Shown here: positions 1 to 6,429 of the stretch, in pieces
Layout of the letters: each line of letters opens with the position of its first letter
Numbering within the stretch: position 1 is the first letter of the stretch
DNA from: Verrucomicrobia bacterium SCGC AAA164-M04
GTDB taxonomy: Bacteria; Verrucomicrobiota; Verrucomicrobiae; Verrucomicrobiales; Akkermansiaceae
Direction of reading: 5' to 3'
DNA: 12,894 nucleotides
NCBI GenBank assembly: GCA_000383735.1
Contig: KB912147.1
Span: 6,615-19,508, forward strand
Notes under the pieces: generated by a model
What the model was told of the DNA's origin: nothing
Seen by the model: the letters and a program-made list of their open reading frames with translations, nothing else
Databases searched by the model: none
Program-made: the position numbers and the translations under genes

Positions 1-549
1 CGGGAGGCCATGAAAGAGGATCATGTGGTCCTGCTCGACGCTCGAAATGACTACGAGTGGGAGATTGGGCACTTTGAAGGGGCGATTCTTCCTAAAGTAC
101 CCAGTTTTAAGGATCTTCCCAAATGGATTCGGGATAATCGATCTGAGTTAGAAGGTAAAAAAATTCTAAGTTATTGCACGGGTGGGATTCGTTGTGAAAA
201 ATTAAGTGGATTTCTTTTGAATGAGGGCTTCGATAACGTGTTTCAGCTCGATGGAGGAATTGTAACCTACGGAAAAGATAAAGAGGTTCGGGGGGAAGGT
301 TATGAGGGTGAGTGCTACGTTTTCGATGAGAGATTGAGTGTTTCGATAAATCAGACAGAGGAAGCCAAGGTTGTTTCAAAATGCCGTAATTGTGGGGTCC
401 CAAGTATTCGATACCGTAATTGTGCTTGGATGCCCTGTAATGCCCAAATTCTCCTTTGTGAGGATTGTGAAGAGAGAATTGGTCGATACTGTGATTGTCG
501 ATGCAAGGAGGTTGACCTGATGAGTCGGTCTGCAGTGATTGGAATCTAG
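1..549 (+). CDS. trhO: tRNA uridine(34) hydroxylase TrhO (YceA-type rhodanese), 5'-truncated by window edge
   Basis: The reading frame is open from base 1, so the gene begins upstream; the ATG at 10 is internal to the rhodanese domain. The visible part is 182 codons. Counting from that ATG, it has the rhodanese core (LLDARNDYEWEIGHFEGA, residues 8-25), then the active-site loop SYCTGGIRCEK with the catalytic Cys at 56, which is the TrhO/YceA signature. A cysteine-rich tail follows (Cys at 125, 128, 138, 143, 150, 153, 161, 163, 165), typical of the family's C-terminal zinc-ribbon-like part. TrhO proteins hydroxylate U34 of certain tRNAs as the first step to 5-(carboxy)methoxyuridine in the cytoplasm (known for the family). 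The N-terminal ferredoxin-like domain is outside the window. The gene converges on the lipoprotein gene, and the two stops overlap within CTAG at 546-549. Despite the rhodanese fold, nothing here links it directly to the nearby cys operon. Confidence 0.9.
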   Translation, partial: REAMKEDHVVLLDARNDYEWEIGHFEGAILPKVPSFKDLPKWIRDNRSELEGKKILSYCTGGIRCEKLSGFLLNEGFDNVFQLDGGIVTYGKDKEVRGEGYEGECYVFDERLSVSINQTEEAKVVSKCRNCGVPSIRYRNCAWMPCNAQILLCEDCEERIGRYCDCRCKEVDLMSRSAVIGI

Positions 550-1274
550 AGCGTTTGTCGCCCCTTCATTTTTGAGATCAGCCAGAGTGCGGATATTACG
601 ATTAGAGTGATGATGAGCCAGACCCAGTAAGGGAGTAGGAGCTCGGCTTTCAGGTTCATGCTAATCGGTTCTTCGAAATGATTTTTGAGTTTGAAAATCC
701 AAGTGACGGTCTTGCGATCCTCACTGATTATATGAGCGTTGGTCTCCTTGATCTTTCTTGGCATATGAATGCAATACCTGAAGGCAGCTGAACCAAGCAT
801 CTTCGGTCTTTTCTTCACCATAGAGGGGAAGATCTTGTTTGGAATCACGAGCCGATCAAAGGCAGGGGTAATCCCGTCGAAGCGAAAATTAATATCCCCT
901 AGAATACTATCGAGGTATTTTTGATCAGTTTTGGTCTGTTTGGAAAAGACCGATTTGTTCCGTTCAGTGATAGAGAGAAGTTCACGGGCATCATCAAATT
1001 TGGCTTCAAGGTGGAAGATAGCTCTTCCTGATTTCACTTCGAAAGAGAGGTCTGTGATCTCAATCATCCCCTCTTTTTCGTCAATGAGTTTGAGTGCTTT
1101 GATAAAGTCGTCGGGATCTCCAATTTGGCGGAGTGCGATCGTTGGTAGCTTATAGGTCGCAACGATATTTCCGGAAGCATCATCATTAATCCAAACTTCT
1201 TCGTCGCCTTCTACGCATGAGGTAAGGACAACAATTGAAAAAAGAAGGAATAGATTTGAGATCAGCTTCAGCAT
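546..1274 (-). CDS. putative lipoprotein with C-terminal membrane segment, function unknown
   Basis: This 242-residue protein begins with a lipoprotein signal peptide: Lys at position 3, a hydrophobic run at 5-17, and the lipobox LTSC with the lipidated Cys at 20. The mature part (21-210) is a soluble domain rich in beta-prone stretches with charged spacers. A hydrophobic segment at about 213-234 (YWVWLIITLIVISALWLI) is followed by a basic tail (KMKGRQ), as expected for a transmembrane anchor with its C-terminus in the cytoplasm. An N-terminal lipid plus a C-terminal transmembrane helix resembles LppM/DUF3153-type lipoproteins, but I recognise no diagnostic motif, so that is only a suggestion. 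The ATG at 1272-1274 is chosen because it directly precedes the signal peptide; no good Shine-Dalgarno sequence is visible. The gene is divergent from cysI across a 158-base spacer and convergent with trhO. Confidence 0.75.
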   Translation of the reverse strand: MLKLISNLFLLFSIVVLTSCVEGDEEVWINDDASGNIVATYKLPTIALRQIGDPDDFIKALKLIDEKEGMIEITDLSFEVKSGRAIFHLEAKFDDARELLSITERNKSVFSKQTKTDQKYLDSILGDINFRFDGITPAFDRLVIPNKIFPSMVKKRPKMLGSAAFRYCIHMPRKIKETNAHIISEDRKTVTWIFKLKNHFEEPISMNLKAELLLPYWVWLIITLIVISALWLISKMKGRQTL

Positions 1275-1288
1275 TCCCGGAATGGAAA

Positions 1289-1305
1289 GAAGGGTAATGC
1301 CCTTC
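1289..1305. repeat. short inverted repeat (6-bp stem, 5-nt loop) upstream of the lipoprotein gene
   Basis: GAAGGG (1289-1294) and CCCTTC (1300-1305) are perfect inverted copies around the loop TAATG. The element lies 15-31 bases before the lipoprotein start codon, in its leader or promoter region. It is short enough to arise by chance, and no function can be assigned. Confidence 0.3.
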
Positions 1306-1379
1306 GTTAATCTAGATAATTAGCCCCTTTTTTTTAATTGCATCCAGCGGGGATTCGGGCGAACTTTCCTGCGAGAAAA

Positions 1380-1407
1380 CCTGATAAAGAAGATCGGCTT
1401 TATCAGG
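1380..1407. promoter_or_regulatory. 28-bp near-palindrome in the cysI leader (operator or leader hairpin)
   Basis: CCTGATAAAG (1380-1389) and CTTTATCAGG (1398-1407) are perfect 10-base inverted repeats. The 8-base centre AAGATCGG itself has a palindromic GATC at the symmetry axis, so 24 of 28 positions are symmetric. It ends 25 bases before the cysI ATG, just upstream of the Shine-Dalgarno-like AAGGA at about 1415-1419. No T-run follows on the + strand, so it does not look like a terminator of + transcription. The position fits either a dimeric regulator's operator or an RNA hairpin controlling the cysIHK operon. No known riboswitch consensus was recognised. The symmetry is seen directly; the regulatory role is inferred. 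Confidence 0.5.
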
Positions 1408-1432
1408 ATTAAAAAAGGAACCTCAAAACTAA

Positions 1433-3139
1433 ATGTCTGAAGTTAAACTTTCAAAAAACGAGTCTATTAAAACCGCAAGTAATTACCTTCGAGGGACCAT
1501 TGCTGACGGATTGGCCGACGAATCCACAGAATTCGTCTCTAAGGATGATGAGCAGTTACTCAAATTCCATGGGACCTATCAGCAGGATGATCGCGATGTG
1601 CGTATCGAGCGCAAACGTGCCGGGCTCGAGAAAGCCTTTAGTTTTATGATCCGTGTGCGAGTTCCGGGTGGGGTTTCCACAACGGCCCAGTGGTTAGAGA
1701 TGGACCGGATGGCAAGCGACTATGGAAACGAAAACTTCAAACTAACGACCCGCCAAGCCTACCAGCTCCATGGTGTGATCAAAAGGGATCTGAAGCAAAC
1801 GATCAAAGAGATTAACGACACTGCGATGGACACGATAGCGGCTTGCGGAGACGTGAATCGCAATGTTATGTGCAACCCGAATCCAGCTCTGTCGTCGATT
1901 CATGGAGAAACGCTCAAGGTTGCTCAAGCAATAAGCGATCACCTGACGCCAGCGACTGGTGCCTACCACGAGATTTGGCTCGACGGTGAAAAGGTTGAAA
2001 GTTCTGAAGGAGAAGTCGAACCGATCTACGGCAAAACCTACCTGCCACGAAAGTTCAAAATTTGCATGGCGATTCCTCCCAGTAACGACGTCGACATTTA
2101 TTCCCAATGTCTTGGATTCATTGCAATCGAGGAGGATTCAAAATTAGTGGGTTTTAACGTCACGGTTGGTGGCGGAATGGGAATGCATCATGGTCAGGAG
2201 AAGACTTTCCCGAGAATTGCTGATATTTTGGGATTCATCCCGGTTGATAAGGCCGTTGAGGTTTCCGAGGAGGTTGTGAAAATTCAACGGGATTTCGGTG
2301 ATCGTACCGAAAGGAAGCACGCCCGTTTAAAATACACTATCGATGATCGGGGAATTGAGTGGTTCAAGAACGAGATCGAAAGCCGCCTCGGATACAAAAT
2401 TGATGAAGCACGTCCCTTCGAATTCAAGAGTAATGGTGATACTTACGGTTGGGTAAAGACTGAGGATGGTAAGAGCCAATTGACGATCTTTGTAGAGAAC
2501 GGTCGAGTGCTCGATAAGGAAGGCTATTTACTTCGAACCGGACTTCGTGAGATCGCCAAAGTGCACAAAGGTGATATGCGTCTGAGTTCAAATCAAAATA
2601 TCATCATTGCGGGAGTCGATTCCGCAGAGAAAACCATGATCGATACTTTGATCGGAAAATATGGAATTGCCGGAAACCAGAAACGTTCTGCGGCCCGTCT
2701 TAACTCGATGGCTTGTGTGGCGCTCCCGACCTGCGGCCTTTCGTTGGCTGAGAGCGAGCGCTATCTACCCAGCTTGATGGATGAAATTGAAGAGATCCTT
2801 GATGAAGTAGGTCTCACCCAAGATGCCATCACAATCCGTATGACGGGCTGTCCGAATGGTTGCGCTCGCCCTTATATTGCCGAGATCGCTTTTGTTGGCC
2901 GTGCCCCTGGAAAATATAATATCCACTTGGGTGGAGGCTTCACTGGAAATCGTATTGGTGGGATCTGGAAGCGGAGTGCAAAGGGCGATGAGATTGCAGG
3001 GCTCTTGCGTCCAATTCTCACTCGCTATTCTACCGAGCGACAAACTGGAGAGTCTTTTGGTGATTTTGTCATTCGCGTCGGAATAATTCACGAGGTTACT
3101 CACGGGAGTGAGGTTCACAAGGAGCATGAGGTTGTATGA
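1433..3139 (+). CDS. cysI: assimilatory sulfite reductase hemoprotein subunit CysI
   Basis: The protein is 568 residues, close to E. coli CysI (570). It catalyses six-electron reduction of sulfite to sulfide at a siroheme coupled to a [4Fe-4S] cluster. The cluster/siroheme cysteines are present as C428-x5-C434 (CVALPTC) and C473-x3-C477 (TGCPNGCARP). The N-terminus carries the CysI-type QLLKFHGTYQQDDRD stretch (41-55), and the C-terminus ends in the family's GDFVIRVGII segment. The two ferredoxin-like half repeats are recognisable (VRVPGG near 75-80; GDMRLSSNQN near 380-389). The start at 1433 fits the family length and has AAGGA about 13 bases upstream. The gene heads a cysI-cysH-cysK operon and overlaps cysH by ATGA. 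The sequence resembles the NADPH-type hemoprotein, yet no cysJ flavoprotein gene is in view, so the electron donor is unknown. A 28-bp inverted repeat lies in the leader. Confidence 0.95.
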   Translation: MSEVKLSKNESIKTASNYLRGTIADGLADESTEFVSKDDEQLLKFHGTYQQDDRDVRIERKRAGLEKAFSFMIRVRVPGGVSTTAQWLEMDRMASDYGNENFKLTTRQAYQLHGVIKRDLKQTIKEINDTAMDTIAACGDVNRNVMCNPNPALSSIHGETLKVAQAISDHLTPATGAYHEIWLDGEKVESSEGEVEPIYGKTYLPRKFKICMAIPPSNDVDIYSQCLGFIAIEEDSKLVGFNVTVGGGMGMHHGQEKTFPRIADILGFIPVDKAVEVSEEVVKIQRDFGDRTERKHARLKYTIDDRGIEWFKNEIESRLGYKIDEARPFEFKSNGDTYGWVKTEDGKSQLTIFVENGRVLDKEGYLLRTGLREIAKVHKGDMRLSSNQNIIIAGVDSAEKTMIDTLIGKYGIAGNQKRSAARLNSMACVALPTCGLSLAESERYLPSLMDEIEEILDEVGLTQDAITIRMTGCPNGCARPYIAEIAFVGRAPGKYNIHLGGGFTGNRIGGIWKRSAKGDEIAGLLRPILTRYSTERQTGESFGDFVIRVGIIHEVTHGSEVHKEHEVV

Positions 3140-3885
3140 AGAGCACTCATTCACCCGCAGGAAAATCCCTGAATGCCGATCCTACGCCAGAGGAATTATC
3201 GGCACATTTGGAGCCCCTAAAAGCGCACGAACGAATCCTCCAGTTGAAAGAGATTTATGGGTCGCGATTGGTCGCAAGTTCCAGTTTTGGACTTCAGGCC
3301 TCGGCAATGCTGCATTTGATTAGGAAGCACGCACCGGATATTCCGATTGTCTTTGTCGATACCGGATATTGTTTTCCTGAAACCTACCAGTTTTCCCAAT
3401 CATTTATCGAAGACTGGGAATTAGATATTCGTGTTTTCAACCCCGCTATTTCAGCTGCTCGTCAAGAAGCTCTTTATGGTAAGCTCTGGGAGCAGGGAGC
3501 AGAAGGGAACAAAAAGTATGCTTTGTTAAATAAGGTTGAACCTATGAACCGTGCTCTCTCCAAGGTTGGTGGCGACGTTTGGATGAGTGGTCTCCGTCGT
3601 AGCCAATCGTCGACAAGGGTCGGTCGTTCTTTTGCCGAAAAGCAAAAGGCAACCATGAAAGTTTATCCGATCCTAGATTGGGCGGATGCCCAGTTGGAAG
3701 CGTATTACCATGAACACGATCTGCCTCGGCACCCCCTTGAAAAACAAGGATTTCTAACGATGGGCGATTGGCATTCGACTCGGAAACCAAATATCGGAGA
3801 GACTGCTGAGGATACCCGCTTTGGCGGAACTAAATATGAATGTGGACTTCACCAGGATTCTGGACAAATTGACTATCAAATCTAA
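3136..3885 (+). CDS. cysH: phosphoadenylyl-sulfate (PAPS) reductase, thioredoxin-dependent CysH
   Basis: This 249-residue adenine-nucleotide alpha-hydrolase-fold enzyme reduces PAPS to sulfite and PAP using thioredoxin. Visible motifs are the P-loop-like ASSSFGLQA (47-55), VFVDTGYCFPETYQF (72-86), NKVEPMNRAL (132-141), GLRRSQSSTR (152-161) and the C-terminal catalytic ECGLH with Cys236. The paired CC and CxxC cysteines of APS reductases, which bind a [4Fe-4S] cluster, are absent: the only cysteines are C79 and C236. That points to PAPS rather than APS as substrate and implies an APS kinase elsewhere in the genome. The ATG overlaps the cysI stop (ATGA), with AAGGAG at 3119-3124 as ribosome binding site. 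cysK follows after 11 bases. The cys order fits conversion of PAPS to cysteine by one transcript. Confidence 0.94.
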   Translation: MKSTHSPAGKSLNADPTPEELSAHLEPLKAHERILQLKEIYGSRLVASSSFGLQASAMLHLIRKHAPDIPIVFVDTGYCFPETYQFSQSFIEDWELDIRVFNPAISAARQEALYGKLWEQGAEGNKKYALLNKVEPMNRALSKVGGDVWMSGLRRSQSSTRVGRSFAEKQKATMKVYPILDWADAQLEAYYHEHDLPRHPLEKQGFLTMGDWHSTRKPNIGETAEDTRFGGTKYECGLHQDSGQIDYQI

Positions 3886-3896
3886 CTAAGAAAAAA

Positions 3897-4865
3897 ATGA
3901 GCATTGCTGAAAATATTGTCGATACCGTCGGCAACACTCCACTGATTAAATTAAATTCTGTCACCGAAGGGCTTGATTGCGAAGTTTTCGTTAAAGCAGA
4001 ATTCTTCAATCCCCTGTTTAGCGTCAAAGATCGTATTGGAAAAGCGATGATTGAGGATGCCGAAAAAAATGGAGTTCTTAAGCCAGGTGGAACAATTATC
4101 GAAGCGACTTCTGGAAACACAGGGATCGCCCTTGCTTTCGTTGCTCGTGCTAAAGGGTATGAGTGCATTTTGACGATGCCGGAAACGATGTCGATCGAGC
4201 GCCGAATTCTTCTGCGAAGCCTCGGGGCGAAGATCGTTCTCACTCCAGGGCCGCGTGGGATGGGCGGGGCGATTGCTAAGGCGAAGCAGATACTCGCCGA
4301 AACTGAGAATAGCTTCGGTCCCAGTCAGTTTGATAATCCTGCCAATCCGCAAATCCACAGAGAGACAACTGCTGAGGAAATTTGGCGTGACACCAATGGT
4401 GATATTGACGCGATTGTCGCCGGAGTTGGTACGGGGGGAACTATCTCGGGGGTTGGGGAAGTGATTAAAGATCGTAATCCTGATTTTAAGGTAATTGCGG
4501 TTGAGCCAGAGAATAGCCCGGTAATTGGTGGTGGAGCTCCCGGTCCTCACAAGATTCAGGGGATTGGAGCCGGGTTCATACCTGGAAATTTGAATACCTC
4601 GATCATAGATGAGGCTATCACTGTAACAAATGAAGAGGCTTTTGAGATGGCGCAGAAGCTGGCTCAGCTTGAAGGTCTTCCAGCGGGAATTTCTACTGGA
4701 GCTAATGTCGCTTCGGCACTGAAAGTCGCTGCGAGAGATAGCTTCAAAGGGAAGCGCATTGTAACAATCGGGTGCTCGTCTACTGAGCGGTATCTCAGCA
4801 CTCCTCTCGCCGAATCTTACCGTGATGAGGTGACAAATCTTCCCGTCTCGGAATTGCCTGATTAA
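3897..4865 (+). CDS. cysK: cysteine synthase A (O-acetylserine sulfhydrylase)
   Basis: The protein is 322 residues, the usual length for fold-type II PLP enzymes of this family. It joins sulfide to O-acetylserine to make cysteine in the cytoplasm. The PLP Schiff-base Lys is K44 in FSVKDRIGKA. The substrate-binding loop is EATSGNTGIALA (69-80), and the phosphate-binding glycine loop is GVGTGGT (176-182). The sequence GIGAGFIPGNL (222-232) is typical of CysK/CysM, and the ERYLST segment lies near the C-terminus. The start ATG is 11 bases after the cysH stop, with only a weak purine-rich run as ribosome binding site. It is the last gene of the cysI-cysH-cysK operon, followed by a strong hairpin terminator. 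CysM or cystathionine beta-synthase-like roles are less likely, given the CysK-type motifs and context, but cannot be strictly excluded. Confidence 0.93.
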   Translation: MSIAENIVDTVGNTPLIKLNSVTEGLDCEVFVKAEFFNPLFSVKDRIGKAMIEDAEKNGVLKPGGTIIEATSGNTGIALAFVARAKGYECILTMPETMSIERRILLRSLGAKIVLTPGPRGMGGAIAKAKQILAETENSFGPSQFDNPANPQIHRETTAEEIWRDTNGDIDAIVAGVGTGGTISGVGEVIKDRNPDFKVIAVEPENSPVIGGGAPGPHKIQGIGAGFIPGNLNTSIIDEAITVTNEEAFEMAQKLAQLEGLPAGISTGANVASALKVAARDSFKGKRIVTIGCSSTERYLSTPLAESYRDEVTNLPVSELPD

Positions 4866-4894
4866 GGCTAGCGACAAGATTTCCCCTTAAAGGT

Positions 4895-4925
4895 AAGCCC
4901 CGACTGGATACAGTTGGGGCTTTTT
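4895..4925 (+). terminator. rho-independent terminator of the cysIHK operon
   Basis: AAGCCCCGACTG (4895-4906) and CAGTTGGGGCTT (4911-4922) form a 12-bp stem with one G-T wobble and a GATA tetraloop. A T-run at 4921-4925 follows. It lies 30 bases after the cysK stop and 24 bases before the convergent nuoN stop. The opposite strand has a much poorer T-run, so it mainly serves cysK, though the hairpin could also slow nuo transcripts. Confidence 0.9.
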
Positions 4926-4948
4926 AGTTGGAACTAAGGAGCAGGCAC

Positions 4949-6409
4949 TCAGCTTATATTTTGCAGAAGCCAGTAGATCGGCTGGGGCCAGAATCCCAAG
5001 ACAACCACCAAACAAGTTAGCCCGGCAATTGAGCGGAAGGCGATTGGTCTAATTTCGATGGGGTCGGATTCCAGTGAGTTTCGCCAATACATCGCGCGAA
5101 TGATTTGGAAATAGTAGTAAAATCCTGCCGCAACTCCAATAAATCCAAGTGAGATTGGAAACCAAAGTTCGGCATCAATTGCCGTCTTAAAAGCGAGGAA
5201 TTTGCCCCAGAAACCTGCTGTAAGAGGAAGTCCGGCGAGGGCGCCGATGATTATTGCAGTCATGAACGCGAGAAGTGGGTGCCTTTTGCCCAAACCTTCA
5301 AAAGCCGAAATCTCATCCGAACCCGTATTTCGATGAATTACGGCCAGAATGAAGAATGCGGCGAAAGTCATGACGAGGTATATCGTGAGATAGAAAGCGA
5401 CGACTTGTTTTGAGGTGAGCTCATCGGAGGCAGTTTGCCACGCTGCTATTGGGAGCAAGATGAAACCTGCATTTGCGATTGAGGAATATGCGAGGAGGCG
5501 CTTAAAGTTTTTCTGTGGAACCGCTGCGAGGTTACCGAAGAGAATGGTAGCTCCAGCAAGGATAGCTAAGATAAAGGTCGTCTTGCCTGCAAGTTCAGTC
5601 CCGCTGTTCAGGAAGGGCTCGGTAACCCGAATAGCAATCGCAAAACCCGAAGCCTTAGAGGCAACAGAAAGAAAAGCGGTGGTTGGGGTTGGAGCTCCTT
5701 GGTAAACGTCGGGGACCCAGAGATGCATCGGAACGGCACCAATTTTAAATGCCAGGGAAATGAGAATAAGGGCAAGGCCGAAAAGTAGGTAGGTGGAATT
5801 TTGGTCGGTAATACGGTCGCTAATCAAAGCAAGATCGGTTGTCCCCGTCGCGCCATAGATCCATGCAATGCCATAAACCAGAAACCCCGTTGAAAGAGCG
5901 CCAAGGATCAGGAATTTCACACCGGCCTCAAGTGAGCCGACGTTTCGTCTCATGTAGCCGACCAGGATATACGATGTAATTGTCGTCAGTTCGAGTGAGA
6001 CAAAAAGTGAGACAAGATCTTTTGCCGATGCCATCCACATCATTCCGGCACAGGCAAAAAGAAAGAGGCAATAGTATTCACCAGTCCCGTCTTCAGAACC
6101 TGGGTTAGCGGTGAACTTTGAAAGGACTTTACGGTGATCAAGTGCAAGGAGGAGGGCTAGAATCGTCGCAATAATCGTGAAGAGCTTGAAGAACCTTGCT
6201 AATGGATCAAATGCGTAAAATCTTGTTAGCTCGACATTTTCATCACCAAAGCCCTTGTCTGCGAAAAACAGAAGGATTAAGGAAAAACATAGGACTGAGA
6301 TCGCGCCGATCGCGATCGACGATTTTCTTTTCGGGGAAGTGAAGGCTTCTAGCAGAAGCAGGACCAATCCGCCGACAAGGACGATGATTTCTAGCAAGTA
6401 GGAAGGCAT
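4949..6409 (-). CDS. nuoN: NADH-quinone oxidoreductase subunit N (NuoN)
   Basis: This 486-residue polytopic membrane protein has about 14 hydrophobic segments and is one of the three antiporter-like proton-pumping subunits of respiratory complex I. Key residues match the family: the TM5 glutamate E140 in FVSLELTT, the TM7 lysine K222 in SLAFKIGAVPMHLWVPDVYQ, and the TM8 lysine K252 in VASKASGF. The stretch VPDVYQGAPTPTTAF is the canonical NuoN form. The start at 6407-6409 gives an N-terminus that enters directly into TM1; no Shine-Dalgarno sequence is evident. It starts 20 bases after the nuoM stop and ends the nuoL-nuoM-nuoN run. Its 3' end faces the cysK terminator. Confidence 0.94.
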   Translation of the reverse strand: MPSYLLEIIVLVGGLVLLLLEAFTSPKRKSSIAIGAISVLCFSLILLFFADKGFGDENVELTRFYAFDPLARFFKLFTIIATILALLLALDHRKVLSKFTANPGSEDGTGEYYCLFLFACAGMMWMASAKDLVSLFVSLELTTITSYILVGYMRRNVGSLEAGVKFLILGALSTGFLVYGIAWIYGATGTTDLALISDRITDQNSTYLLFGLALILISLAFKIGAVPMHLWVPDVYQGAPTPTTAFLSVASKASGFAIAIRVTEPFLNSGTELAGKTTFILAILAGATILFGNLAAVPQKNFKRLLAYSSIANAGFILLPIAAWQTASDELTSKQVVAFYLTIYLVMTFAAFFILAVIHRNTGSDEISAFEGLGKRHPLLAFMTAIIIGALAGLPLTAGFWGKFLAFKTAIDAELWFPISLGFIGVAAGFYYYFQIIRAMYWRNSLESDPIEIRPIAFRSIAGLTCLVVVLGFWPQPIYWLLQNIS

Positions 6410-6429
6410 TGGAGGCGGGCTTTGGAAAG

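Noticed and set aside
1289..1305. Short hairpin GAAGGG-TAATG-CCCTTC as a terminator
   Set aside because: The 6-bp stem has no T-run beyond three bases and lies in the leader of the lipoprotein gene, not after a gene. It is kept only as a repeat.
1742..2107. 121-codon - strand frame inside cysI
   Set aside because: Shadow of the cysI coding sequence, with no motif and no initiation signal.
3951..4877. 308-codon open frame on the - strand opposite cysK
   Set aside because: It is antisense to an unmistakable cysK with full motifs. The translation has no family features and mirrors the codon pattern of cysK.
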